From: Thermofilum sp.
GTDB lineage: Archaea > Thermoproteota > Thermoprotei > Thermofilales > Thermofilaceae
Assembly: GCA_038741495.1 (NCBI GenBank)
Contig: JAVYKX010000001.1
Coordinates: 118,918 to 182,917, forward strand
Direction: 5' to 3'
Length of the DNA: 64,000 nucleotides
How positions within the stretch are numbered: the first letter of the stretch is position 1; the number at the start of each line of letters is the position of its first letter. Made by a program: the position numbers and the translations under genes. Shown here piece after piece: positions 1 to 7,114 of the stretch. The notes beneath the pieces are model-generated. The model searched no databases and had not been told where the DNA came from. It saw nothing but the letters and a program-made list of their open reading frames with translations.

Positions 1-9
1 TTAAGGTGG

Positions 10-195
10 GTGGTTAGCTTGGAGAGGATAGTCGAGGATCTCAAGAGGAGGTTGGAGCACCTCGAAGCTGTGAAGCTGCTTGCCGAGCTGCTGGTTTACT
101 CGGTGCTGGGAGCGCTCTTCCTTCTACTCCTTTTCTCGCTGCTTGCGTCGGTGGGCTCTTTCGCGGAGCGGGTTCTGGGCCAGCTGAAGCCTTAA
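10..195 (+). CDS. small membrane protein, hypothetical
   Basis: A 61-residue product with a charged amphipathic helix at about residues 4-25, possibly a coiled coil, then one hydrophobic membrane span at about residues 26-48 and a short polar tail. The start is GTG at 10; TTG at 19 is an alternative. It is convergent with the pilus/secretion genes that begin 14 nt downstream on the other strand. No family was recognised. The helix-plus-span design would suit an accessory membrane-complex subunit, but that is inference. The short length and window-edge position limit confidence. Confidence 0.45.
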   Translation: MVSLERIVEDLKRRLEHLEAVKLLAELLVYSVLGALFLLLLFSLLASVGSFAERVLGQLKP

Positions 196-209
196 TCCCG
201 CGTGGGCTT

Positions 210-1121
210 CTACAGCTGGGGAGTGAGGAGAGGTTCTAGGAAGATTTCCTGCACGTTGAAGTAGGCTACGACGGCGAGCGTCATTACCATGGTGTGGGTA
301 ACACCCGCTTTCACAGTTCCTCTGCTGATCTTCCCGGAGATGAGGCCGCCGAAGATTGCCTGCATGTAAGCGGCGATGAAGAATCCGGCTTTGAAGAGGT
401 GGGGTGGGGGTGGGGTCACGAGGCCTGGTGCTCTCAGAGTGTAGAGGGGTCCCACGAATACGGATGTGATTATCGTCGCCGTGATGAGGAATACGGCGAG
501 AGCTATGTAAGTCACCCAGATGTAGGTGGCCATTCGGGCCTTCCTTTCCTCCTCGTAGCCCCTCAGCATGCCGTACATCTCGGCAGCCGCTCCGAGCACG
601 TCAGCCACCCTGCCCCCCGACTCGTAGGCTGCAGCTAGCAGGCTGGCCGCCCTCCTGAACACGGGTACAGGAACCCTCTCCGCAGCGCGGCTTAAAGCCT
701 CCCTAAAGGGTACCCCCAGGGAAAGCATGGCGAGGATGTTCTGAACCTCGCTTCTTAAAGGGTCTCCGGCAGCCTCCGCCGATGTGGCGAGCGCCCTATC
801 GAGGGTCATGCCTGCTCTCACCCCGTCGGCCACCCCCTTGAAGAAGGTGGGCAGCTGCTTAGCTAGCGCGTCGGTGTAACGCGAGTTGTTCCAGTACACG
901 TAAGCTAGGGGTGCTAGCGCGAGCGGTAGCGCGAACCCGAGCAGGGTGTAAAGGGGGAGCGACCAGGGCAGCGCTAACCCTTCCAGGAGCTCCGCTTGCT
1001 CCACCGTGTTCTCCAGGCTACCCCACGCCGCGGCCAGTACAGCTAGCGGGGAGGAGCCGAGGGTTAGGGATAGCGCTGCTAGAAGGAGTGCAGTCCTACC
1101 CTTCACCGGGATGTAACCCAT
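210..1121 (-). CDS. type II/IV secretion system F-family membrane protein (TadC/ArlJ-like)
   Basis: This is a polytopic platform protein of type IV-pilus-like machines, predicted to anchor the assembly ATPase at the membrane. In its 303 residues, hydrophobic N-terminal segments (about 10-32 and 55-76) precede a cytosolic helical domain at about 80-200 typical of T2SSF proteins. Three further membrane spans follow (about 203-230, 243-265 and 273-293). It is the last gene of a three-gene operon, 4 nt after the second T2SSF gene. One T2SSF domain per protein resembles bacterial TadB/TadC rather than the two-domain archaeal ArlJ. No pilin or prepilin peptidase is visible here, so the exported substrate is unknown. 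Confidence 0.8.
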   Translation of the reverse strand: MGYIPVKGRTALLLAALSLTLGSSPLAVLAAAWGSLENTVEQAELLEGLALPWSLPLYTLLGFALPLALAPLAYVYWNNSRYTDALAKQLPTFFKGVADGVRAGMTLDRALATSAEAAGDPLRSEVQNILAMLSLGVPFREALSRAAERVPVPVFRRAASLLAAAYESGGRVADVLGAAAEMYGMLRGYEEERKARMATYIWVTYIALAVFLITATIITSVFVGPLYTLRAPGLVTPPPPHLFKAGFFIAAYMQAIFGGLISGKISRGTVKAGVTHTMVMTLAVVAYFNVQEIFLEPLLTPQL

Positions 1122-1125
1122 AGCG

Positions 1126-1989
1126 CTACACCCTGGAGAGAACCGAGTCCAGGATAACGAGAACTGCTGCTGCCGAGAAGGGTACCAGGATGAGGACGAT
1201 GACCGCGATGAGCAGGTTTGCCGGGAGCCCGGCTACGGAGCCCCCGAGCATGCCGATTATGGAGAGCATCACGATGAACATCAGTGGTGCGGCGACGATT
1301 AGCGCGGTGTACATCTCCGCAACCGTGGCTAAAGCGTTCACCACACTGCTGAGCTCTGCCCTCCTCATCTCGAGTAGCCTCTGCGCAGTGAATGATACGT
1401 ACTCGTAGAGGCTCCTCCCGGTTATGTAGGCGTCCCGCAGCCCTGAGAAGAAGAGCGCGAGCGCGGCTGAAGGGCTCCTCGCCGCTCCCCGCTTGATCGC
1501 TGTGGGTACGTCGAGGCCGAGGAGCTCCACGTCTGTGAGGAAGAGGTCGAGCTCTCTCCGGAGCTCCTTGCTCTCCTCTAGGTCGCGTACCTCCCTGATG
1601 ATCTCGGTGAGCGTGCTGCCTGAAGAGGCGAGCACGGCGAAGTGTGCAAGCGCGTGCGGGAGCCTGGCGGTGATGGTCCAGCCGCGGGAGTGCCTCCGGT
1701 AGACCGGGTAGTAGAGGCAGCCCATCGTGAACAGCAGCGTGTAGATCACCAGGATGATGAGTGTGAGTAGCGCGGAAACGGGGGCTGGGTAGCCGAGCAC
1801 TGAAGAGTGAAAAGCCATAGATAAGGCAGCAACAGCTGGCGTGGAGGCAGCGAAAGCTAACCCCCATTTACCTAGGTACTCTTCGAAAGTCTCGCTGAAC
1901 CCAGCGGTGCAGTAAATCTCCCTGAAGGGCTTAATCCTCTCTCCCGCAAGCTTCGAAAGCTGCTGTCCAACCAGGTAGGGTAGGCTCAC
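1126..1989 (-). CDS. type II/IV secretion system F-family membrane protein (TadB-like)
   Basis: This is the second platform protein of the pilus/secretion operon, at 287 residues. A cytosolic helical N-terminus is followed by two spans at about 44-97, a central soluble T2SSF-like domain at about 105-215, and two C-terminal spans at about 219-243 and 258-283. The GTG start at 1989 overlaps the stop of the upstream ATPase gene by four bases (GTGA), implying translational coupling. With its neighbour it probably forms a TadB/TadC-like heteromeric platform. Assignment rests on topology and operon context more than on short motifs. Confidence 0.75.
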   Translation of the reverse strand: MSLPYLVGQQLSKLAGERIKPFREIYCTAGFSETFEEYLGKWGLAFAASTPAVAALSMAFHSSVLGYPAPVSALLTLIILVIYTLLFTMGCLYYPVYRRHSRGWTITARLPHALAHFAVLASSGSTLTEIIREVRDLEESKELRRELDLFLTDVELLGLDVPTAIKRGAARSPSAALALFFSGLRDAYITGRSLYEYVSFTAQRLLEMRRAELSSVVNALATVAEMYTALIVAAPLMFIVMLSIIGMLGGSVAGLPANLLIAVIVLILVPFSAAAVLVILDSVLSRV

Positions 1990-3482
1990 AGAACGTACAC
2001 CCCCCTCTCCACAGCGGCGTACACTGCTGAAGGTCTGAGGGCGAAATCTCGGACGAGCTTGCTAACCCTCCTGAAGTCCGTCACCTGTCTCTCAACGAGC
2101 CAGTCGAGAACGAACTTCCTGTGCTCAAGCTCTTCTCTGAGCGCGCTCAGCGGCAGCCCCTCCTCAGAAGCTATCTTCTGGAGGAGAACGCTATCCCCTA
2201 CCACCTCCAACCTGTCCTTGAGCTGGTTGTACTTAAAGACGGTGTTCCACTCAAACTTCTCGCCACTTACCGCTTCAACCACCTCCACGACTCTGCGGAA
2301 CACGCGCTCCCCGGAGAAGAACTTCCTGACGGTGATGTACACGTTCATCAGCGGGATGAGGGGAGGAGGCACGTTCATGGGCTCTGAAGTAAGCCTCTTC
2401 ACCGCGTAGTCCACGTTCTCCGCGTGCAGAGTGCACATGCCCGCGTGCCCCGTCGCGATAGCCTGGAACAGGGTGAACGCCTCCTCGCCCCTCACCTCCC
2501 CGACGATCACGTAGTCTGGCCGCATCCGCAGAGCCGACTTGAGAAGGTCGAAGAGCGTGACATCCCTCGTCCAGGGATCTCTGGAGGGCCGGACGACGAG
2601 CGGCGCCCAGTTCTCGTGAGGCAAGTTCAGCTCCGGCGTCTCCTCGATACTCACAATCTTCGCGTCCGGCCTGATGAACGTGGCAACAGCGTTCAGGAGA
2701 GTTGTCTTCCCGCTCGCCGTCGCGCCGACAATCATCAAGCTCTTCTTCCTCTCGATGAGGAGCCACAGGTAGGCAGCCAGCTCGGTTGTCAGCGTGCCGA
2801 GCCTCACCAGGTCAACAATGGAGAAGGGAACCTCCCTGAATTTCCTGATCGTGAACGTCCCCCCTCGCCTCGAGATCTCTGAGAGCGTCGCGTGCAACCT
2901 ATAACCCTCGGGAAGCGCGCCCTCCGCGATCGGCTGCGCCACGGAAATGTGCCTTCCCGCCTTGTGGGCAAGCCTCTCGATAGCTTTCTCAAGCTCCTCA
3001 GGGTCTTCGAAGACGATGTTCGTGGGCAGCGACTCAAACTGGCTGTGCCACACGAAGACCGGTAGGCCTACACCATCGCACGAGATATCCTCGATGTTGG
3101 GATCTCTGAGCGGAACCTCCAGCTTCCCGTAGCCGAGCATATCCCTGCGAACGTAGTAGAATATCTTGTCGAAGGCCTCCGGCGCGACGGGCAGCTTGCG
3201 CTTCTTTATGATGCTCTCCACCCTCCTCCTCAGGACCTCCTCTGGGCTCTTCTTCTTCAGCTCATCGTAGAGGGGTCTCTGCTCCTCCAGCAAAACTCTC
3301 TTAATCTCGCCGATTACTTTCTCATCGGTTTGCGTCAGGACAGGTTCTAAAGCTCTGTAGAGCATTCGCCCCGTCTTCACGTCTCTCGTGATTGCTACGT
3401 GAGCGAAAGGCGGTACAACCTCGTATAACGCTATTATAACTTCCCCTGGAGGTATTAACCCGCCTGGCCCGCTAGCAGACAA
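1986..3482 (-). CDS. type II/IV secretion ATPase (TadA/GspE/VirB11 family)
   Basis: A hexameric-type cytosolic ATPase that would power pilus assembly or secretion. A Walker A motif GATASGKTT lies at about residues 252-260 and a Walker B region IVGEVRGEEA at about 325-335. Between them lies an Asp-box-like SIEETPEL, and afterwards an AIATGHAG segment resembling the His box. The N-terminal 120 residues are the usual adaptor region. The 498 residues are normal for archaeal TadA-like ATPases. The start is TTG at 3482, with GGAGG about 13 nt upstream. It is first in an operon with two T2SSF genes, and its promoter region carries an inverted repeat at 3498-3515. The archaellum ATPase ArlI is less likely because no arl genes flank it. 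Confidence 0.9.
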   Translation of the reverse strand: MSASGPGGLIPPGEVIIALYEVVPPFAHVAITRDVKTGRMLYRALEPVLTQTDEKVIGEIKRVLLEEQRPLYDELKKKSPEEVLRRRVESIIKKRKLPVAPEAFDKIFYYVRRDMLGYGKLEVPLRDPNIEDISCDGVGLPVFVWHSQFESLPTNIVFEDPEELEKAIERLAHKAGRHISVAQPIAEGALPEGYRLHATLSEISRRGGTFTIRKFREVPFSIVDLVRLGTLTTELAAYLWLLIERKKSLMIVGATASGKTTLLNAVATFIRPDAKIVSIEETPELNLPHENWAPLVVRPSRDPWTRDVTLFDLLKSALRMRPDYVIVGEVRGEEAFTLFQAIATGHAGMCTLHAENVDYAVKRLTSEPMNVPPPLIPLMNVYITVRKFFSGERVFRRVVEVVEAVSGEKFEWNTVFKYNQLKDRLEVVGDSVLLQKIASEEGLPLSALREELEHRKFVLDWLVERQVTDFRRVSKLVRDFALRPSAVYAAVERGVYVL

Positions 3483-3497
3483 GACTGGTCCCTATCC

Positions 3498-3515
3498 TCC
3501 TTGAAACTTCAAGGA
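3498..3515. promoter_or_regulatory. inverted repeat at the secretion-operon promoter
   Basis: Perfect 8-bp arms TCCTTGAA and TTCAAGGA are separated by two bases. The repeat lies between an AT-rich TATA-like element for the minus strand (about 3514-3525) and the TTG start at 3482, where a repressor would block initiation. No binding protein is identified. Confidence 0.4.
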
Positions 3516-3649
3516 TAATATTTTTTACAGCGTGCAGCCCTTACACGGTGTTTATCATCTTTCGAGCGTGCTAGTTTGCTGGGAAATCTCTCGCACCCGT
3601 GAAATAAGAACCCTCGAGAGTCAGAAGTCCCAACTGTATTGCAAAATAG

Positions 3650-3657
3650 TTATAAAT
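3650..3657 (+). promoter_or_regulatory. TATA box of the zinc-ribbon gene
   Basis: TTATAAAT is centred about 30 nt upstream of the ATG at 3684. This spacing fits a leaderless or nearly leaderless transcript and rejects the upstream TTG at 3639, which would lie upstream of the box. Confidence 0.6.
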
Positions 3658-3683
3658 TGCACAATCGGAGAAGACACAGAGTA

Positions 3684-4676
3684 ATGGAGTTCGCGAGGCA
3701 AAGTCAAGCCATGCGAGCGGCGGTAAAGCAACCGAGGATGCCTTCGAGAGCCCTGGTAGACGTGCTCATCACTATACTGAAGGCGGGACTGGATAGGCTC
3801 GTACCGGAGTTTTCGAACGAGCTAGGCTACTTCTACCCTGACGTCCTAAAGGTTTCTGTAAGGTACAAGGTTCGCGACGCGGAAATTCTCGAAGAGCTTG
3901 CAAACCTCGGAGCCCTGGAGAGGGAGCACTACGATGCACTGATACTATGCCCGAGCTGCGGCTCCCACTTCATACTATCCAAGCTGAAGTGCCCTTCCTG
4001 CGGCTCTGAGCGGCTACGCAGGGAGGTCACCGTAAGCCATGTGAGCTGCGGGGCGGTTAACACTGTTGAGAGAATACACGGCTCTACTTGCAGGAAGTGT
4101 GGGGAGCCGCTGAAGCCCGACAACACGGTCACCATAGGCGTGCTGTACAGCTGCCTAAGCTGTGGGTTGCGTTTCGAGACGCCGAGCCCCCTCTACAGGT
4201 GCGGTGTCTGCGGCACCACCTTCGACCATAAGAATGCAAACTACACAGTCATCTATGCTTATAAGGTGAGGGTTGAGGAAGCATCACGCCTGGAGAAGCA
4301 GCTCATCACAGCGGAGGTGAAGAGCCTCGCGGAGAGCGCTGGGCTCAGCGTCACTCAGCCCGCTAGGGTCAGGGGGCAGAGCGGCTTTGAGCACGTGTTC
4401 GATCTCTCAGTCTCTGACGGCAAGAGGGTAGTCTACATAGATGTCATTAACTCGGGACCCAGCGCTGTGGTAGAAGCTCTATCCTCGGCAGCCAAGACTG
4501 CAGACATCGCTGAGAAGCCTCACTTCATACTAGCTCCTAAGCAGCTCGAAGGCAAGGTGAGAGCAAACCCCGCTGAAGCGCTTAAAACGTACGAGAGCGC
4601 TGATGACATCCTGGAGAAGACCAGTAATACTCTCGAGTCATTCTTCGGGAGAAGGCCCAAGATCGGTGTGAAGTAG
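3684..4676 (+). CDS. multi-zinc-ribbon TackOD1-like protein with nuclease-like C-terminal domain
   Basis: A cytosolic protein of 330 residues. A basic helical N-terminus (about 1-85) may be a winged helix. The middle (about 90-200) carries successive Cys pairs (CPSC, CPSC, SCG, CRKC, CLSC, CGVC) consistent with several zinc ribbons, matching the layout of the TackOD1 output domain known from TACK archaea. The C-terminal 120 residues contain GFEHVFDL and VVYIDVINSG, reminiscent of a restriction-endonuclease-like fold but with a degenerate active site. ATG 3684 is chosen because the TATA box lies at 3650-3657. It stands alone between divergent and convergent neighbours. The role is unknown, perhaps a sensor output or nucleic-acid-binding protein. 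Confidence 0.65.
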   Translation: MEFARQSQAMRAAVKQPRMPSRALVDVLITILKAGLDRLVPEFSNELGYFYPDVLKVSVRYKVRDAEILEELANLGALEREHYDALILCPSCGSHFILSKLKCPSCGSERLRREVTVSHVSCGAVNTVERIHGSTCRKCGEPLKPDNTVTIGVLYSCLSCGLRFETPSPLYRCGVCGTTFDHKNANYTVIYAYKVRVEEASRLEKQLITAEVKSLAESAGLSVTQPARVRGQSGFEHVFDLSVSDGKRVVYIDVINSGPSAVVEALSSAAKTADIAEKPHFILAPKQLEGKVRANPAEALKTYESADDILEKTSNTLESFFGRRPKIGVK

Positions 4677-4686
4677 CTCGGAGTCT

Positions 4687-4700
4687 GCGGGGAGCCCCGC
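4687..4700. terminator. GC-rich hairpin between convergent genes
   Basis: GCGGGG and CCCCGC form a 6-bp stem with a two-base loop, 11 nt after the zinc-ribbon gene stop and before the convergent small gene. No strong T-run follows on either strand, so a termination role is only suggested. Confidence 0.3.
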
Positions 4701-4711
4701 CAGCAACTCTC

Positions 4712-4975
4712 CTAGGTTTCGCCGCCCAGGCTGCTTAGCTCTTCCAGGCCCTGAACCACTCCGAGCGAGTCGGGCAGCCTGCCTTCGCGGACGAGCTTCT
4801 CGTAGAGGGACCACACCCTCTTGTTCGAAACGAGGCCAGCGTAGAACCCCTTCTCCTCGAGCCTCGCCCTAACCCTTTGAGGAAGCTCGTCCGGGCTCAG
4901 GATGACTTCGCTTAAAACCTCCTTCAACGCCTCGACGATATCGCTGTTGCGGGGGTATGGTTTCCTCCCTTTCAC
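4712..4975 (-). CDS. hypothetical 87-residue protein downstream of guaA
   Basis: A soluble, charged, mostly helical protein of 87 residues, possibly a small helix-turn-helix fold. The start is GTG at 4975, 11 nt after the GMP synthetase stop, so it is probably co-transcribed with it. No family was recognised and no catalytic or metal-binding motif is visible. The helical pattern and operon position support a real gene, but nothing indicates its function. Confidence 0.55.
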   Translation of the reverse strand: MKGRKPYPRNSDIVEALKEVLSEVILSPDELPQRVRARLEEKGFYAGLVSNKRVWSLYEKLVREGRLPDSLGVVQGLEELSSLGGET

Positions 4976-4986
4976 ATCGAAGCCAC

Positions 4987-5922
4987 CTACTCGTACTCGA
5001 TGGTCGCGGGCGGCTTACCGGTGATCTCGTAGAGCACTCTCACGACGCCCGGCACCTCGCGAGTGATCCTCTCCGCAACTTTTCTCAGCAGCTCGAAGGG
5101 AACCTCCAGCGGCTCCGCGGTCAGGGCGTCCTCGCTCCTCACAGCCCGCACAGCAACTACGTAGCCGTACCGCCGCTCCCCTCCAACCAGCCCCGTCGCC
5201 CTGTCGCTCAGGACAGCGGCGAAAACCTGGAAGGCGCCTAGGCCAGAGAGCTCCTCCTCCACCACTCTGGTGGCGAGCCTAGCCACCTCTAGCTTCTCCT
5301 CTGTCACCTCCCCGACAACCCTCACCAGCAGGCCGGGTCCCGGGAACGGCATCTTCTCTGAGATCTCCCTCGGGAGGCCGAGAAACCTCGCAACCTCTCT
5401 AACCTGGGGCTTGAAGAGCTCTCTGAGCGGCTCTACAACCTCGAAGCCGTATGTTCTCGGATCCAGGCCCAGCTGCACGAGGACATTGTGCTGCGTCTTC
5501 ACGCCCCCCACAGTCTCGACGATGTCTGCCTTTATCGTCCCCTGCACGAGGTAGCGCGCGCCGAGCTCTCTCGCAACCCTCCCCAGCACGCTGTAGAACG
5601 TGTGCCTGAACGCCTTCCTTTTCTCCTCAGCGTCCCTAAGCCCTTTCACAGCCTCGAGGAACTCCCTCCTGGCGTTTACGAGCTCGACGTCGAGCCCCAG
5701 CCCCTTCAGCAGCTCCACGGTTCGCTTAGGCTCGCCCAGCCGCCTGAAGCCGTCGTCGATGTAGACCGCCCTGAGCCTATCGCCTAGCGCCATCCTCGCG
5801 AGAACCGCGGCAACAGTGCTGTCGACACCCCCCGAGCAAGCTGCAACCGCGAGAGAGTCCCCTACAATCCTCCTGATCTCGGAAACCGCCTCCTCCACGA
5901 ACCTGCGTGGGTCAAAACTCAT
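4987..5922 (-). CDS. guaAb: GMP synthase, ATP-pyrophosphatase subunit
   Basis: Converts XMP to GMP by adenylating XMP and using ammonia from a separate glutaminase subunit; in archaea the two activities are usually separate proteins. The PP-loop SGGVDST sits at residues 30-36, and the protein ends with the family's terminal signature ITGKPPATIEYE. Its 311 residues fit the ATPase plus dimerisation domains with no amidotransferase domain. ATG 5922 is preferred over the TTG at 5961, because homologous sequence begins just after this Met and a GGGGGG tract lies upstream. The glutaminase partner (GuaAa) is not in the window. Confidence 0.93.
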   Translation of the reverse strand: MSFDPRRFVEEAVSEIRRIVGDSLAVAACSGGVDSTVAAVLARMALGDRLRAVYIDDGFRRLGEPKRTVELLKGLGLDVELVNARREFLEAVKGLRDAEEKRKAFRHTFYSVLGRVARELGARYLVQGTIKADIVETVGGVKTQHNVLVQLGLDPRTYGFEVVEPLRELFKPQVREVARFLGLPREISEKMPFPGPGLLVRVVGEVTEEKLEVARLATRVVEEELSGLGAFQVFAAVLSDRATGLVGGERRYGYVVAVRAVRSEDALTAEPLEVPFELLRKVAERITREVPGVVRVLYEITGKPPATIEYE

Positions 5923-5963
5923 ACTGGGGCAAACCCCCCGAGCAATATCTCTTTTTCGCAAAG

Positions 5964-6992
5964 CTACAGGCTCCAGAACTGCCTCAGCAGCCCCTTCAAG
6001 TCCCGGACGTACTCCCGAGCCACCCTGAAGACAGGCTCCCTGGAAGCTACCCGCTCTGCCTCCGGGCGGAGATCAAGCAGAGCGGCGATGAAGGCGGGCA
6101 AACCCCGGGAGAGGCCAACCGAGTAGCCTCCCTCAAGGACCGCTGCGCACTTCCCGCGCAGTCCCAGCTCTGACGGCAGCTCTCCCATCCTCGCGAAAGC
6201 CCACTCGCCCGCTCTAAGGTGCGTGAGCCCGTCACCCTCGAACGCGTCGAACCCCGCCGAGAAGAGGAGGAGCTCCGGCTTAAACTCCTCCAGGATAGGC
6301 AGCACAACCTCCTCTAATGCGAGCCCGTAGACGTCGTCGGCACTACCGGGCGGCAGCACGACATTCACCTTCGTCCCTCTAGCCTCCCCCTCGCCGAGCT
6401 GGTTCGGGAAACCGGTCCCCGGGTAGAGCGTAGAAGGATCCTCGTGCAGGTCGATGTGCAGCACTCTCGGATCCCTGTAGAAGATCTCCTGAGTCCCGTT
6501 ACCGTGGTGCGCGTCGAAGTCCACGATAGCCACCTTCTTGACACCACGCTCGAGGAGCCACGCGGCCGCCACCGCAACGTTGTTCACGATGCAGAAGCCC
6601 TGCGTCCTAGCACCCATCGCCCTCCCGCTTCTCCCAGCATGGTGCCCCGGAGGCCTCACCAGCGCGAAAGCAGGTTCACCTAGCAGGGCTGACAGAGTAG
6701 CTTCTATAGCAGCCCCCGCCGCTGCCTTCACTGCCTCTAGCGTCCCACTAGAGACGTAAGTGTCTTCGTCCAGCAATAGAAGCTTCTCCGAGATGATATA
6801 CTCTAAGCGGTCAAGGTAACTGCCTGTATGTACCCTCTCTAAGTCCTCTCTACTAGCTAACGATGGCTCGCGGAAAGTAAGCATTTCAAACTGCTTAAGT
6901 GCATTCATAGCCACCGAAAGCCTCTCGGGATTTTCCGGGTGAGGAAATGGAGGTTCATGGGCACGAGTCCTTCTATTGTAAAGCAGGAGCAC
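5964..6992 (-). CDS. histone deacetylase superfamily protein (AcuC/HDAC-like)
   Basis: A zinc-dependent amidohydrolase of the arginase-deacetylase fold, 342 residues. Signature segments are RPPGHH at about 113-118, DFDAHHGNG at about 157-165 and GFDAFEGDG at about 245-253, which supply the charge-relay histidines and the Asp/His zinc ligands. Members deacetylate acetyl-lysine, acetylpolyamines or other amides; the substrate here is not evident. The GTG start at 6992 lies 26 nt below the centre of a minus-strand TATA-like box at about 7012-7022, so the message is probably leaderless. guaAb follows about 40 nt downstream on the same strand. Confidence 0.88.
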   Translation of the reverse strand: MLLLYNRRTRAHEPPFPHPENPERLSVAMNALKQFEMLTFREPSLASREDLERVHTGSYLDRLEYIISEKLLLLDEDTYVSSGTLEAVKAAAGAAIEATLSALLGEPAFALVRPPGHHAGRSGRAMGARTQGFCIVNNVAVAAAWLLERGVKKVAIVDFDAHHGNGTQEIFYRDPRVLHIDLHEDPSTLYPGTGFPNQLGEGEARGTKVNVVLPPGSADDVYGLALEEVVLPILEEFKPELLLFSAGFDAFEGDGLTHLRAGEWAFARMGELPSELGLRGKCAAVLEGGYSVGLSRGLPAFIAALLDLRPEAERVASREPVFRVAREYVRDLKGLLRQFWSL

Positions 6993-7011
6993 AGGTTAAA
7001 GGATCAGCACT

Positions 7012-7022
7012 CGATATTTTTA
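7012..7022 (-). promoter_or_regulatory. TATA-like box of the deacetylase gene
   Basis: Reading the minus strand gives GATAAAAATATCG, centred 26 nt upstream of the GTG at 6992. The spacing implies a leaderless transcript. Confidence 0.5.
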
Positions 7023-7079
7023 TCACCGCACCCTAAGCGTACACATTACTTAGCCCTTGTCTCAGAGGCTAAAAAGTTA

Positions 7080-7112
7080 ACATAAAAATATAGAAAAAAT
7101 TTTTATTTATTT
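7080..7112 (-). terminator. T-rich terminator after the ABC binding-protein gene
   Basis: On the minus strand, just after the stop at 7115, several runs of four to six T occur in an AT-only stretch. This fits archaeal intrinsic termination at oligo-T tracts without a hairpin. Confidence 0.5.
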
Positions 7113-7114
7113 TC

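Noticed and set aside
1103-1867. 254-codon open frame on the minus strand
   Set aside because: It is out of frame within the T2SSF gene and gives an Arg/His/Pro-rich product typical of shadow frames in GC-rich DNA.
3639-3683. Upstream TTG start extending the zinc-ribbon protein by 15 residues
   Set aside because: The TTG lies upstream of the TATA box at 3650-3657, so it would not be in the transcript.
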